From positions 331 through 60,859 of the forward strand of contig JAENRP010000273.1 of the NCBI GenBank assembly GCA_024741835.1: a DNA stretch of 60,529 nt, in the 5' to 3' direction. The position numbers were made by a program, and so were the translations under genes. Shown here in pieces: positions 22,290 through 32,999 of the stretch (positions within the stretch are counted from its first letter, which is position 1; each line of letters opens with the position of its first letter). The stretch is from Diplocarpon mali (Eukaryota; Ascomycota; Leotiomycetes; Helotiales; Drepanopezizaceae). A model generated the notes under the pieces. It had not been told where the DNA came from and searched no databases. It was given only the letters and a program-made list of their open reading frames with translations.

Positions 22290-23520
22290 ATCATATATAT
22301 TATATAATTAGTATTATTATACTAATTGGATTTAAGGATCTTACGAAGATCGGCTTTTAAAATATAAGTATCTTTATTATAATTATCGTTTAAATTATTA
22401 GAAGTGGATTTAAGTTTAAATAACCTACTATTATTATTAAAGGTATTTGCTAAAGTTTTAGCTAAATAGCCTTTTCCTTTACCTTTCTTTAATAGTTAAG
22501 GCCTTTAATAAGATAAGGGTAGTTTGCTTTTTAACTTCTACTTCGATTGCTTCTTAATATTAAAGCTAGTAACTATATCGATCAATTGCCTTCTAACTTT
22601 ACAATTAGTAATATTATAAGTACTATTATAGAAGTAGCATCTCCGATAAGCTTAAGGGCTTATCCTACGCTCTTTCTTCTTCTTAGGCTTATCATTGCCT
22701 TATAATGCGGCATTTGCCGATTTAAAGCATCCTTTAAGGTCTTATTCAATAGTTTAAAGGAAGTCGATCTTCTTATAGATCTTAAGGTTAGGTTAGATAA
22801 GAAGAGATTGTTTTATAATAGCGAACTTTAAAAGAAGGCTATTAAGTAGGAAATTAAAAAGCTGAGTTTCTTTAAAAGTCATAGCTATCCTAGGATCTGC
22901 AGCTTTTACTTTCCTTTTTACTTTATATAATATAGATTAAGTAGAGTTTATATTTATATCTATATCTATACTATCTTTATCTTTTCTATATTAAAATGAA
23001 GTAATCTGCTATAGTAAATACTAGGTATTAAGGGCAATTGTATAAGAGTATTTTACCTTTAAAGTATCTTATCTTATTTTTACATTATTATAAACTCGAA
23101 TAAAATCTCAGTCTTTATTGCTTAAACCTCTATTAATCTTAAGCTTGCATTTAGCTAAGGCCAGCTTATACTCCTTCTCCTTTTCCATATTTAAAATCTG
23201 CCTTTAGGATTCTCGATTATTATCTATTAAAGCTTTTAAGCTAAGCTTATTTAATATATTTGGCAAATCCTTAGTAGTTATATTAGCTATTAAAGTAAAA
23301 GTAGACGAATTAGTAAAAGGAGTATAAAGGACTATTCTTACGTATTTAATAAGTGTCTTTTAAATCGCTATTTCGATGCCTTTGCTTTTAAAGTAAAGCT
23401 TTAAATCGTCGAACTATTATTACTAGTTCTTTCGAAAGAGTTAAAGGTCTTTAAGTCTAGTGTTTTAATCGGAATCAGAAGCTATTGCCGTTTCGAATAG
23501 AATTGCATTTAAAATTAAAT
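22290..23520 (-). pseudogene. C2 gag remnant
   Basis: Minus-strand copy of the family C gag region (compare 8815-10030). It contains the KGKGKG-like basic stretch (about 22470-22500) and the Asn-rich linker. It is followed to the right by the leader (23521-23878) and the primer-binding site. Several in-frame stops of RIP type. Confidence 0.65.
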
Positions 23521-23878
23521 AGATTAAATAATTAAGGGCACTCCTCCTATCGAAAGGTTAAAATGATTAAATAGCAGGTATTATAAAAGTATTAAATAAG
23601 AAGGAAGTCCTCTTATCGAAAAGGGTTTTTAAGCTATAACGCAAGGAATCACACCTCCTATAAAATATAATAAAGTAAAAAATCATACCTCTTATAGTAC
23701 CAAAGGGTTATAGAGCAAGGAATTATACCTCTTGCAATATAGGTTTGCTAAATAGGGAATCATACCTTCTATTCGCCGATTGCTTGCCTCTTACTATAAG
23801 TCTCGTTCAAGTTCCTATTAATAGTTATAGCGCAAGTGCTTTCTAAAGGAAGTCAATAATCTATTATCAGTCTATCTA

Positions 23879-23890
23879 AGGCTTATAACC
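23879..23890 (-). other. Primer-binding site of C2
   Basis: On the minus strand GGTTATAAGCC follows the 5' LTR, as in C1, F and G. Confidence 0.6.
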
Positions 23891-24033
23891 TATTAAGCTT
23901 AAGTAAGTCGGCGCAATAGGTAATAAAGGCTTCTAAAGGTCGATAGTCGATATATTAGTAAGAGTTAAGGAAGGAAGGTTACCCCTTTCTTCCCTATAGC
24001 TATATACGTATTAATATCCTACTGACTAAGCAG
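23891..24033 (-). repeat. 5' LTR of C2, first 143 bp (interrupted by B2)
   Basis: Starts TATTAAGCTTAAG and stops after CTAAGCAG, where the B2 LTR begins. The remaining 52 bp are at 50217-50268. Confidence 0.95.
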
Positions 24034-24282
24034 TGTAGAGACCTGGAAGTGGAGGATCTCGTGACATAGGTCACATAGTCGGATGAGGATCAAGAAAGGG
24101 GTATATATAAGACTACTATTATACTTAAAGACAGCGCGCAATGCCAACTACCTATTCTACCCCTAACTAGTGAATTGTTCTAGTTCTTGTCTTCGGAGAG
24201 CCCGCTTATAGTGCTTCCTCCCTCTTTGTCTTTAGTCTTCCCTTAGGCCTATTCTCAAGTGTTATTCCTGCTCTCTCTTATA
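24034..24282 (+). repeat. 5' LTR of B2 (249 bp)
   Basis: Starts TGTAGAGACCTGGAAGTGGA with intact TG and ends CTCTCTTATA. It contains a likely TATA-type box (GGGGTATATATAAG, about 24097). The copy at 49964 has TATAAAGACCTAGAAGTAGA. Confidence 0.95.
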
Positions 24283-25100
24283 TTAGTGATCTACGCAGGG
24301 GCGATTCCTTTGAGATTTCGTCTTTATACAACTTCTCCTTTTGATTCTCTTGGTTCGCAGACAAGAGATCAACCCTTCGAAATCCCCTCTTAAGACAACA
24401 ATCATTCAGTTATTTGTGACTGTTTATCGACCTTGCAATCACTCAGTTATTTGGAACTGTCGATTGCCACTCTCTACTATTAATAACCTCAGATTTTCCT
24501 ATTTCGGCCCCTATTCCGCCTCTCCTACCTCTAATCTAAAAAGCTTAAATTATTAGCTTATTGGTATAATTGTCGGATTTCTAGCCTTTCTAATACAAAG
24601 AAGTTTGATTAGCTATAATAGCTACTTTAAATAATAGCAGTTTCGAATATTTATATAATACTAAATGAAAGCTCTAATCGGGAGTATCTCTTTAGTTTTC
24701 TTAAAGAGCTAAAATAGATACTTTAGCCGCCCTTACTCAATAGAACTCTATTCTTTGCTTCGGAAACAATCCCTAGGATATACTAATTTTAAGAACTAAT
24801 AGGAATTGTCCTAAAAGCTAAGATGAATCTTTTTTAAAAACTTTATCTTAGAAATTAGTTTTTAATTCGATAAACCTTTTCTTACTACTAGTGATTGCAG
24901 TACCCTTATTTATTGTTTTATACTTATTAAAGAAGTCTTAGCAAAGTATAAATAAACTTTTAGCAGAAGCCGGATTTTCACTTTTAGGCTAGGCCTGCGA
25001 GTAGGAATATAAAAATGCAATTTTATATAATTCAAGTTCTTTACCTTTCCCTTTAATAACTGCACTTGCTTTTTTAATATCGATATTAGAAAATACTAAA
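24283..25100 (+). other. B2 leader, non-coding, one palindrome
   Basis: Follows the LTR with GTGATCTACGCAGGGGCG, a primer-binding candidate that I cannot assign to a tRNA. It then has two short repeats (AATCATTCAGTTATTTG and AATCACTCAGTTATTTG, about 24395-24455), which correspond to the 74-bp array of B1. A palindrome lies at 24980-25002. Bases 24283-24480 still hold many CpA and TpG. Confidence 0.7.
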
Positions 25101-26130
25101 AATACTAACTTTAAACCTCTTATTAACCCTTTATCTAAATCTTTTTAAGCTTACCTTAGTCACTTTAAAATTAATTCGGATTCTGAAAACTCTTTGGAAT
25201 ACCTTAAGCCTTATATCCGACCTAGCTCCCTTCCTATTGAAATGAATAAAGCGATAATAGCCGCCTTTAAAGCTATTACTAATCATTTTCCCTTTCTTAA
25301 TTCCCTTAGCGCTCCTTATTTTACTAAAGCTAATATTACTAATTTCCTTAAATAATATAAGGAGACTTATTATAATTTTAGTATTAAATATAATAAGATA
25401 ATTAATCGACTTCCTTACTACTATAATCAAACTAGCAAAGATATTATTAAATCTCTACTTAAGTAGAAGCTTTGCGAATCCTAAGAATTCTTTATTAAGG
25501 CTCTTAAATCTGAATTTCGAGAATTTAATAGATAGCAGATTGGCAATACTCTAGCCTTTCTAAAGGAGTTTATTCTTATTACTTACACTCTTAAGGAACT
25601 TAAAAACTACTATCAGACCTTTACTTAAATGTCGAATACCTTAATCGATTAGAAGATTCTTAGTAAAGTTGAAAGAGGATGCCTTTTCTTACTTGGATTA
25701 CCTATTAGCCTTTAAAATAGGATCATCAAGCATTTTAGAATTAATAAGTATAATCCTATGATATTTGCTTAATTCGAAGACTTCTCGACCTTCACCTTGA
25801 AATTAGACCTTAGCGAAAGGACTATTAAGGTAATAGAAAAGGAGAAAGAGCCTACCTCCTCCTTTACTAAAGATCTTAAAAGCTTAATATAAGAATATTC
25901 GAAGGCTCTAAAGGTTACTAAAGAGGTAAAGAGAAATCCAATAGTAATTCCTTTCACTCGCGGTCCTAGCCTAAGAGTGAAATCTGCCTTAAAAATCAAG
26001 GAACTTAAAGCCCAGTTTTCTAAACTCTGCATCTAACGTTTAGAAACCTTAATCAAAGGTCTTCTTTAAGAAACTTATCGCGCCTCTTAGTTTAGTAATC
26101 AATAGGCTTTAGAAGGTAAAAACTAGCACG
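25100..26130 (+). pseudogene. B2 gag-like frame
   Basis: A single plus-strand frame with RIP stops at former Gln codons. A Met-led segment (MNKAIIAAFKAI) starts at 25242. Segments such as ITNFLK-YKETYYNFSIKY, FLLGLPISL and FEDFSTFTLKLDL look like a retrotransposon capsid. The frame contains a palindrome at 25956-25978, read as TRGPSLRV in the gag frame. It is cut by D at 26135 and continues after D at 49405 (PKYLNLASLKLN) to about 49480. I see no zinc knuckle. A capsid role is inferred from position and character; the family is not established. Confidence 0.6.
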
Positions 26131-26135
26131 CGAAC

Positions 26136-26439
26136 TGTGACGGCGGAAGCAAGGCACAAGTCGATAAAGTCATTGAGATCAAGGCTGCTAAATCGTATAG
26201 AATTCAAAGCTAAGGAGTATATACAAAGTAGGAAGCCTTCCTCCTAATATATTCTCCTTAACCTACGACTCTTAGAAGTCGATTTCTATTAATAAGTCAT
26301 ATTCTATCTACTAAAGGAAAGGTATAGTAAAGGTGCGGCGTATTTATTATATTAGTCTATTTTGCCTCTATTTATACTACTATCTGCTTTAATAGTTCTT
26401 ATGCTTCTATTATAACTATGTTATAACTGTGCTATAATA
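26136..26439 (-). repeat. 3' LTR of D (304 bp)
   Basis: Outer start TGTGACGGCGGAAGCAAGGC is intact; the inner end reads GCTATAATA. It is the mirror case of the right LTR, whose inner start is TATAATAGTAGAAGTAAAGC. Confidence 0.95.
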
Positions 26440-26449
26440 TTACCCCTTT

Positions 26450-27690
26450 CCTTTTAAGAAGTGAGGTGCCTTTATCTCGACCTATTCTTAGATAAAGTCG
26501 TATATAATTCTATTTTTAGCTCTATTAATAAAGCCCTTTATCTTTTTACTTATCGGATCCCTTTCTGCTCAAATAGTCTTAATAGCGGTCTTAATCAATT
26601 TATCGAGATTATCGAACGCATTAATCAACTTTCGATTATAAGGGTCTTTAAGATTGCGATATTATTATTGATTTTCGCGTATTTGCTTCGGCCAATCCAT
26701 CTAATTTGACTTTTGACATTTGGTAGGGGTGCTGGCGGTAGTAGTAGGGGTGGCTTTCCTCTTTTATATAATAGTATAAGTGGCGACTTGTTTCTGCAGT
26801 TTATTATAGTCGTCCTCTAAGGCTTGGAGCTTTATATATAGTGTTTCTAATTCGTATGACTTTTCATTAAGGTTATTATATAGGCGGTTGAATTCGACTG
26901 CCTTAAATAGTATAATAAAAACCATATATCTACCTTATATAAAAGTTCCTCTCTTAGCCTTAATCTTAGCGACTACTTTATTAATATTAATAGGCAGGCG
27001 TTCCTTACTCTACGCAGCTTTTATAACCGTCTTCTAAATGCGCTATTCGGACGCTTTAAATCTAGTAGGCCTTAGGTTAACCTACGTTTCGCCTTAGTTA
27101 GAGATATTTTAATATAACTATCTCTAAAGGTTGTTTCTTAATAGCTTTAATTTGCTAGGTTGTAACTCTTGAATTATTATACTATCTTTCCTCTTTATTA
27201 GCGTGCTATCCCTCTTTATTTTAATAGGCGTAGGTCGGTTATCTTTATTATTCTCGTTTTCTAACTTATTATAAAGCCAGTCGAGAGGGACCTTCTTACT
27301 AAGAGTAGCGCTATTCCTAAATAGGAGGGGAGTCGGGGTCAGGGTTGGCAAGGCGGTAGGTTTATTTATTTTATTATCCCTTAAGAGTAGGATTGGCAAT
27401 AGCAAGGCAGTAGGCTTAATGTCTTTATTATTATTAGAGTTGTTGGAGTCGCTATTTATATTACTTATAGATAGCAACCGGAAACCTGCTCGCTCTATTC
27501 TAATAGGCGTAGTAGGTTGGTCGTCTATCACTCGTTAGGCGAGGGCGGCTTATATAGGGTCTACCTCTATTAGAAATGCTATTGCGTTATTAATACTAAT
27601 TATAGAGTTGTCTTATATATTAAGGGAGTCAATAGGCGCGATAGTAGGTATAGTGGTCTTATTATTAAAAGGAAGGGGGTTATTTATTAG
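26450..27690 (-). pseudogene. D third frame downstream of pol, coiled-coil protein
   Basis: About 400 codons stay in one minus-strand frame from near 27690 to the polypurine tract. Interruptions are only TAA/TAG (former Gln) and one TGA (former Arg). The longest clean part is 27531-27124 (MIDDQPTTPIRIERAG..., then Asn/Ser-rich and Pro/Thr-rich segments). It is followed by a basic helical region (AAQSKERLP), a heptad-like coiled coil at about 26800-26900 (EFNRLYNNLNEKSYELETLY, LQALEDDYNKLQKQ), a Thr/Ala/Pro linker and a helical tail. It lies where an env or other accessory gene would be, but I see no signal peptide or membrane segment. I do not recognise the family. It might be an accessory gene of D or a captured fragment. 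Confidence 0.6.
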
Positions 27691-27986
27691 TTCGCTTATA
27701 GTAATAGTTAGCTAAGTAGTTTAGTTCAATAATATAATATATAGTAGTAAGGCAGTAGGTTAAAAGAGCGAATTGATTAATTTGTAAAAGCAAAGCGAAA
27801 GTGGTAAGAAGGAGAAGTATTTATAAGGGAATAGATCTAGGCAGAAGTATTAGCATAGAACTAAGAATAAAGGAATAGAATAGTAAAGAATAGCAAGTAG
27901 TAAGGCGGTGAATTATAAGAATAGTTTAAAGGGAGGGTGGTCTTTATTATATGTTTTAGATAGGTGCGTTAGCGTCTAGTGCTTTA

Positions 27987-28250
27987 TGTCACGACTTGCT
28001 CTCGAGCGTACAGAAGGCGAGAATCGAATGACGCTAACTGTATTACCTCGAGAAGTACGCTATATAATTGAGAAGAAAAGATAAAGAAGAAGAGAGAGTC
28101 TCTAATAGAGCTCCTCCAGAATAAGTACAGGTGCTTTACTAGTACGCATATGATCCAGCTACCTTGCTATCTTAGCGTGCACCTAACTTCAATACGTAAT
28201 AGATATATAATATAACTATACACAACCGCGCATATAATACGGCCGTAATA
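27987..28250 (-). repeat. 3' LTR of E1 (264 bp)
   Basis: Outer start TGTCACGACTTGCTCTCGAG intact; inner end ACGGCCGTAATA RIPped. Confidence 0.95.
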
Positions 28251-28379
28251 CTACCCCCCCCCTTTGAAAAACTGCGCCTGCGCAGTTATATCCATAGGTG
28301 TATTATCCTTTAGGTCCCTATAATCGTCAACTCTATTATTATATGACCTCAGCCAGCTTAATAGCGCCTTTAATAGCCC

Positions 28380-29900
28380 CTTAGCTTAAGGGTTCTTTAG
28401 ATGGAAATCTCAAATAGCATATAGCACTATTATAGCATCATAGCACAGGTACTATTTAAGGTCTTTATTAGCTCCTTTCCACTTAATTTAATATTTAAGC
28501 TTCCTAGCTCGAATACAAGATCTAATTATTTCTTCTATCTCCTATTCCTTTTGTTTTGACAATACTTTAATTAGAGTAAGAGGTTCCTAAGCTTAGCTTG
28601 GCAGAGGGTTAGGAACGTATTTTCGCAATAAGTAGGAGTAGAATATAGGGTAGATCGAATAGAGCGAATTAGGCAATTATACCTTTTAGCTTTCTCTTAG
28701 CTTTTCTAGTACTTTTACTAAGCTATACCACTTATTAGAGAGCTTTCGGCTCGGCCGGTCCAGTTTCCAATTCTTAGTACTAATTAGCATATCATCTCTT
28801 ATAATCCAATTAACTAGCTGGCGATAGAGATCTGCAAGCCGTTTCATTTTAGCTTATTATACTTAAAAAGATAATTAGGCAAATTAGACTACTTTTTAAG
28901 CTCTAATAGCTATACAAAGCGCCGTTTTACAATTTACTCTCTCAATTGCTATCTATAAAGGCTCCAGGTTAATTAAATTCCATAAGGAGCAAGCTTTATA
29001 GCTATTTAGCACTTGGAAAAGGGAAATTTACCCTAGGGATTTATAAGGCAAGGTTAATTAGGCAATATCTATCAAAGGCAAGAGACGACTCCAATTATCT
29101 TAATAGTATAAGCAAAATAGCCTAAGGCGTTATTTTAAGTACTAATTTATAATCTTAATTTAGCTATTAATATTAGGGTTATAGGCTATAGTTAGCTTAA
29201 CCTTTATACCTAATATTCAATAGAGCTCTTTCTAAAAGGTAGAGACGAATTAAGCGCCTCTATCTAATAGAATCGAGTCAAGCATACCGAAATGGCGTAT
29301 CTAGTGAATTAAAAACAACTCTACAAGGCCTTTCGCATCAACTGTCTTATAGCATAGGATCGATACTGCCTTCTTTAACAATCGGTCTATTATCACTAGT
29401 GCAAAGTTATAGCCGAGTTTATTAAGCAGGAGCTCTATAAAATCCATAGTTAAGTATTAGTATACTCGTTTGGGAATTGGCAAGGGGTAGAGGAAACCTA
29501 AGGTCTTATTATAATAAGCTTTCATTCTCAAATAATAATAGTTCTAGATATAAGTGCCAATATCGCTACTAAGGCTTTTCTAATAGTATTTTCTTCCTAT
29601 TAGAAGTCTTATTTTCCTAATTCTAGCGTATGCAACGCAAGGTTACTTATATATATAATAAATCAAGGCTATTCGCAGTTTAGGAGGTTAGGATAGTACA
29701 ACGAGTCTACCTTAGAAGAAGAGTTTGCCTTAGCTGAGTTCATAGTTGAGACTGTGGCTCTGCGCCTTGTCTTAGAACTTCTATAGCTTAAGGGAGGTCT
29801 TATTAGCTTGAATAACCTTATTGATAATATGGTAGTGCACTACATTATACTCGACCTTAGACGTTAGGTCGGCAGGTGCCTCTATTAGTGCGATTGGCAT
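28380..29900 (-). pseudogene. E1 integrase and chromodomain
   Basis: The integrase core lies on the minus strand at about 29030-29790. It reads GFLYPLPIPKRVY, LTMDFIELL (first Asp), VIIDRLLKKAVSI, ILLDRGA-FVSTF (second Asp) and IAYNPNINS-IKI, where the third catalytic residue, Glu, has become Lys (GAA to AAA). A weak zinc-binding region lies upstream (about 29600-29800). A chromodomain follows at about 28430-28580 (EEIIRSCIRARKLKYQIKWK, then GANKDLKQYL with the stop read as Gln). The chromodomain would read histone marks and direct integration. A palindrome at 29908-29930 lies in the same frame just upstream and reads TPGPGL-V. Confidence 0.85.
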
Positions 29901-30334
29901 AGTCATTACTTATAGGCCAGGCCCGGGAGTAGAATCGCCTTTAGTAGCAAGTACTTCTATAAAGAGCTTATTATTAGGTAAGAGCTGCTAATAGCATAAA
30001 GCTCGTTTCCTAGCCTTAAGAGGGGTCAGCTCCTAGTCTTAATATAAGAGTGTATTAGCTAGCATATTTATTATACCTATTCGGTATATAATAAGGAAGT
30101 TGAAATTAGCAAAGAACTCCGCCTAGCGAGCCTACTAGGCTATTAAGTCCTTAGTTATTATAAAGTACTTAAGGGCTTTATAATCTATATATATATATAC
30201 TATTTTCTAAGCCCTAAGTAGCTCTGCCTTATACTAGTAGAACGATTTAAAAATCGCTAAAAGCTCCTTATTATAAATAAGGTAATTCAGCTTAACATTA
30301 TTTATAATCTTTAAGAAGTACCCAATTAGGTAGT

Positions 30335-30419
30335 TGTTATGCAGAAAATAGGCTAAATATGCTAGTACGCGCCCTAAGGTGTGGATTCACATTTTGGCCG
30401 AGCAGTATTATATACGACA
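30335..30419 (+). repeat. 5' LTR of G (85 bp)
   Basis: Begins TGTTATGCAGAAAATAGGCT and ends TATATACGACA. It differs from the 3' copy by transitions only. Confidence 0.95.
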
Positions 30420-30757
30420 GTTATAAGCCCTATAAGCGCAGTAATAATTCTTTTCGCATTCCTCTTACGCGAGGTTTAGCCGACGTTTCTTGCTTTAAAG
30501 TTCTACTAGTAAACCACTTTTCAAATTCTCGGCAATGATTATACTCGGTTTCGACTGTATCGATAGAAGTTTCAATAGGTTTAAGTAAAAAGACGTCCGA
30601 TGGCCGTCCGACGTATAGCTGAAGAAAAATGCATTCCGGCCTTCCAACTACCTATTTCCTACTAGCTTAGCAGTCTATGCGCCACATCTACGCTACTATA
30701 GATTAGGCTAGTACTTAGGCCGTTGGAAAAACTGTTCTTCCAGCGACCTAGGGGGTA

Positions 30758-30842
30758 TATTATATAGAAAATAGGCTAAATATGCTAGTACGCGCCCTAA
30801 GGTATGGATTCACATTTTGGCCGAGCGGTATTATATACGATA
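30758..30842 (+). repeat. 3' LTR of G (85 bp)
   Basis: Begins TATTATATAGAAAATAGGCT and ends TATATACGATA, then GTAGT. Confidence 0.95.
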
Positions 30843-32307
30843 GTAGTAGTTATCATCTTCCTAGAGTTAGGAGAGTATACTAGCGATTACGCTATTGAAG
30901 GCGTTGGTCTTAAGCCTTATCTGCTTCTAAGGGTAATAGTAGTATAAAATCGGAGTTATTTAAAAGCTTAAGCGCAAAGCTTCCTAAGCTTCCTTATAAG
31001 CGTTATTAAAATCAAAAGGAACGTTCCTTACAAGAGCTATCAAAGGTCGGCAGATATAACTATAGCCTTGAATAAACCTTTAGTAGAAATTACAAAACCC
31101 TAGGAAGCTTTATATATCGCATATATTCTTAGTATATTTCTAATCTTAAATGACTAAGACCTTATTAAGGTCTACCTTAATTTTATAAACTTTGATAATA
31201 AACCCTAGGAACCTAGTCTTAGTAATCCTAAACTCGCTTTTCTTAATATCTACTTAAAGGCTATAGCGTTAGAGAATTCCTAAGATCTTCTTAATATAAA
31301 TCTTATAGTTAAAGGAGTTTTTTAAGTAGATTAGAATATCATTTAAGTAAGTAGAGTAGAAATTGTTAAAGTAGTTAAAGAGAATATTATTAATAAACCT
31401 TTAAAAGGTAGCAGGCCTATTTATCAGCCTGAATGGCAAAACCTTATATTTATAAGTCCTATAACGCATGCGAAAGGTAGTTAGGTCTTTAGCGTCAGCT
31501 AATATACAAATATAATAGAAAGCTTATTATATATCGATTTTTATAAAAATACAAGCTTTTAATATACGTACTATCATCTTATTAATAAAGGGAATCGGAT
31601 AAGGGTCTTTCTTTATTAAAGCATTTAATTTCCGATAATTAATATATAAATATAAGAAGCTATTAGCTTTTCTAATAAAAAGGATTAGAGCTGCCTAAGG
31701 GGAACTTAAAGCTTTAATAAATCCTTTATACAGGTTCTTAAGAATATAGCTCTTGACCTTTAAGAGCTATTTATTAGTAAAGTAGCAAAGGGGTTCAATT
31801 ATTAAGTTATTCTTACCTATTAGCTCGATTTTATAATTTACCCTTAGTTTAGGTTCCGGCAGCTAATCAGAGGCCTAGCGATTAAAGACGTTTTTAAACT
31901 TAGTGTATTAAGGCAGGAGCTTCTGATCTATTAGCTTATTATTACTCTTATACTTGGCTTATAGCGCTAAACTAAGGCTAAGGGAGCTAATTTCAGCTTG
32001 CCTAACCGATTCTTAGCGATTGATTTCTTAATTTAGATTATAAATAGAGCTTATAAATATGAATTCTTTAAGCGCTAATTCTTAAGTTTATATAGCTCGT
32101 TTTACCTTAATTATAAAGTAGTAGTAAAGGGCGCCGATTGCTAAGGCTAAGATTAAGCTAATCTAATAAGCTATCTTTAAAGAAGCGGTTTTCTTTATTA
32201 AAAGAGGGAGCAAAGGGTCTAGTACTTTTAGCAAGGCCTTCTTTATATAGTTCAGATCTCTTTTCAAGTCTTTAAAGAAACTGCTATCCTTAAGTTTGTA
32301 AGAGGCC

Positions 32308-32375
32308 ACTTATAAGCTAGGATTAGGAGTGGAATTCAAGTTTGTAATTTTCACTCGCAGGCCAAGACCAGGAGT
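32308..32375. repeat. Two palindromes at 45-bp step in E1 pol
   Basis: 32308-32330 and 32353-32375. On the minus strand they read NSTPGLGLRV and NSTPNPSL-V, in phase with the protease frame at 32595-32792 (same position modulo 3). Confidence 0.92.
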
Positions 32376-32594
32376 AGAATTCGAGTTATTGCTTGCTAGC
32401 ACTAAGAGCTAAGCTCAAGCCATTCTTAGGTCTTTATCCTTAATATCTATTATAGCTGCTTAATAATTAATATCTTACTAGGCTATTAAGGGTTTTATTA
32501 GCTATAAGAGATCGATTAGTACGTATTAATTAAAGTAGAAGACAATAGGTATATCCTTAGGCTAAGAGATACTATTTTTCCCCTTTCTATAGGA

Positions 32595-32792
32595 CTATTT
32601 AAGGTTATAGTACTTTAGGAACTTCCTGCCGATTAAAACGTCGGTTGCTCCTAAGCTTATGATTAAGAAAGGGAAGTTGATTCGTCGCCTATCGATTATA
32701 AAGGTAAGTAAAACGGCAAATCGAATAGTTTCTCCCTTAAGGCTATTATAGTCAATAGGGATAATCGATTTAAGCAGTTTAATAAACTTCAC
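32595..32792 (-). pseudogene. E1 aspartic protease remnant
   Basis: 65 codons without a stop. The C-terminal part reads FLIISLGATDVLIGRKFLKYY, which corresponds to the ALLGRDWL-type motif that follows the retropepsin active site in gypsy elements. The D-S/T-G-A active site is expected upstream (right) but is not clean. The protease would cut the Gag-Pol polyprotein. Confidence 0.7.
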
Positions 32793-32999
32793 CTTAAGTC
32801 TTTAAGAGAGCTAATATATTAAAGACATTTTAATAATATTAAAAATATTAGCTCTACTATTAATATAAGTAACTATTTTAATAAATGATCTATTTCAAGC
32901 TAATTCTATAAGAACTAAGAATTGGCAACCGCCTATTAATAGGCGGGAATTAAAATTTAAGTCTTTTTATAAATTATAACTTATATTATAGTAGGAGTC

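Larger units (their letters stand above)
30335..30842 (+). mobile_element. TRIM element G (508 bp)
   Basis: A miniature LTR element with direct 85-bp LTRs (30335-30419 and 30758-30842), 338 bp of interior and a perfect 5-bp duplication GTAGT (30330-30334, 30843-30847). The interior begins with GTTATAAGCCCTATAAGC and ends with a purine tract GGGGGTA. Both features, and the LTR start TGTTATGCAGAA, match copia F (TGTCGTGCAGAA; GTTATAAGCCCTATAAGC; AAAGGGTA). No coding frame. The interior 30480-30690 shows little RIP. It is most likely moved in trans by an F-like copia. It sits in RNase H of E1. Confidence 0.93.
30050..31900 (-). pseudogene. E1 reverse transcriptase and RNase H (cut by G)
   Basis: RT is on the minus strand at about 31080-31760. 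It includes NYRKLNALIKKDPYPIP, FRMRYRTYKYKVLPFRL and the box TYLNDILIY, in which the first Asp is Asn. RNase H begins at about 30950 and is interrupted at 30842/30335 by G. After G it resumes with YLIGYFLKI, YNKELLAIFKSF (about 30250) and IDYKALKYF (about 30170). If G and one copy of GTAGT are taken out, the frame runs through. Confidence 0.85.

Noticed and set aside
26128..26447. 26.1-26.4 kb and 49.1-49.4 kb as dispersed solo repeats
   Set aside because: Same orientation, equal 304-bp length, perfect CGAAC duplication and polypurine tract show them to be the two LTRs of one interrupted element D.
27124..27531. Host gene exon in the least interrupted minus-strand stretch
   Set aside because: It belongs to a longer frame with RIP stops inside element D, between pol and the polypurine tract; no splice signals or host-type motif seen.
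30335..30842. G as a MITE or other DNA transposon
   Set aside because: Terminal repeats are direct, not inverted, with primer site and purine tract inside, which fits a TRIM.
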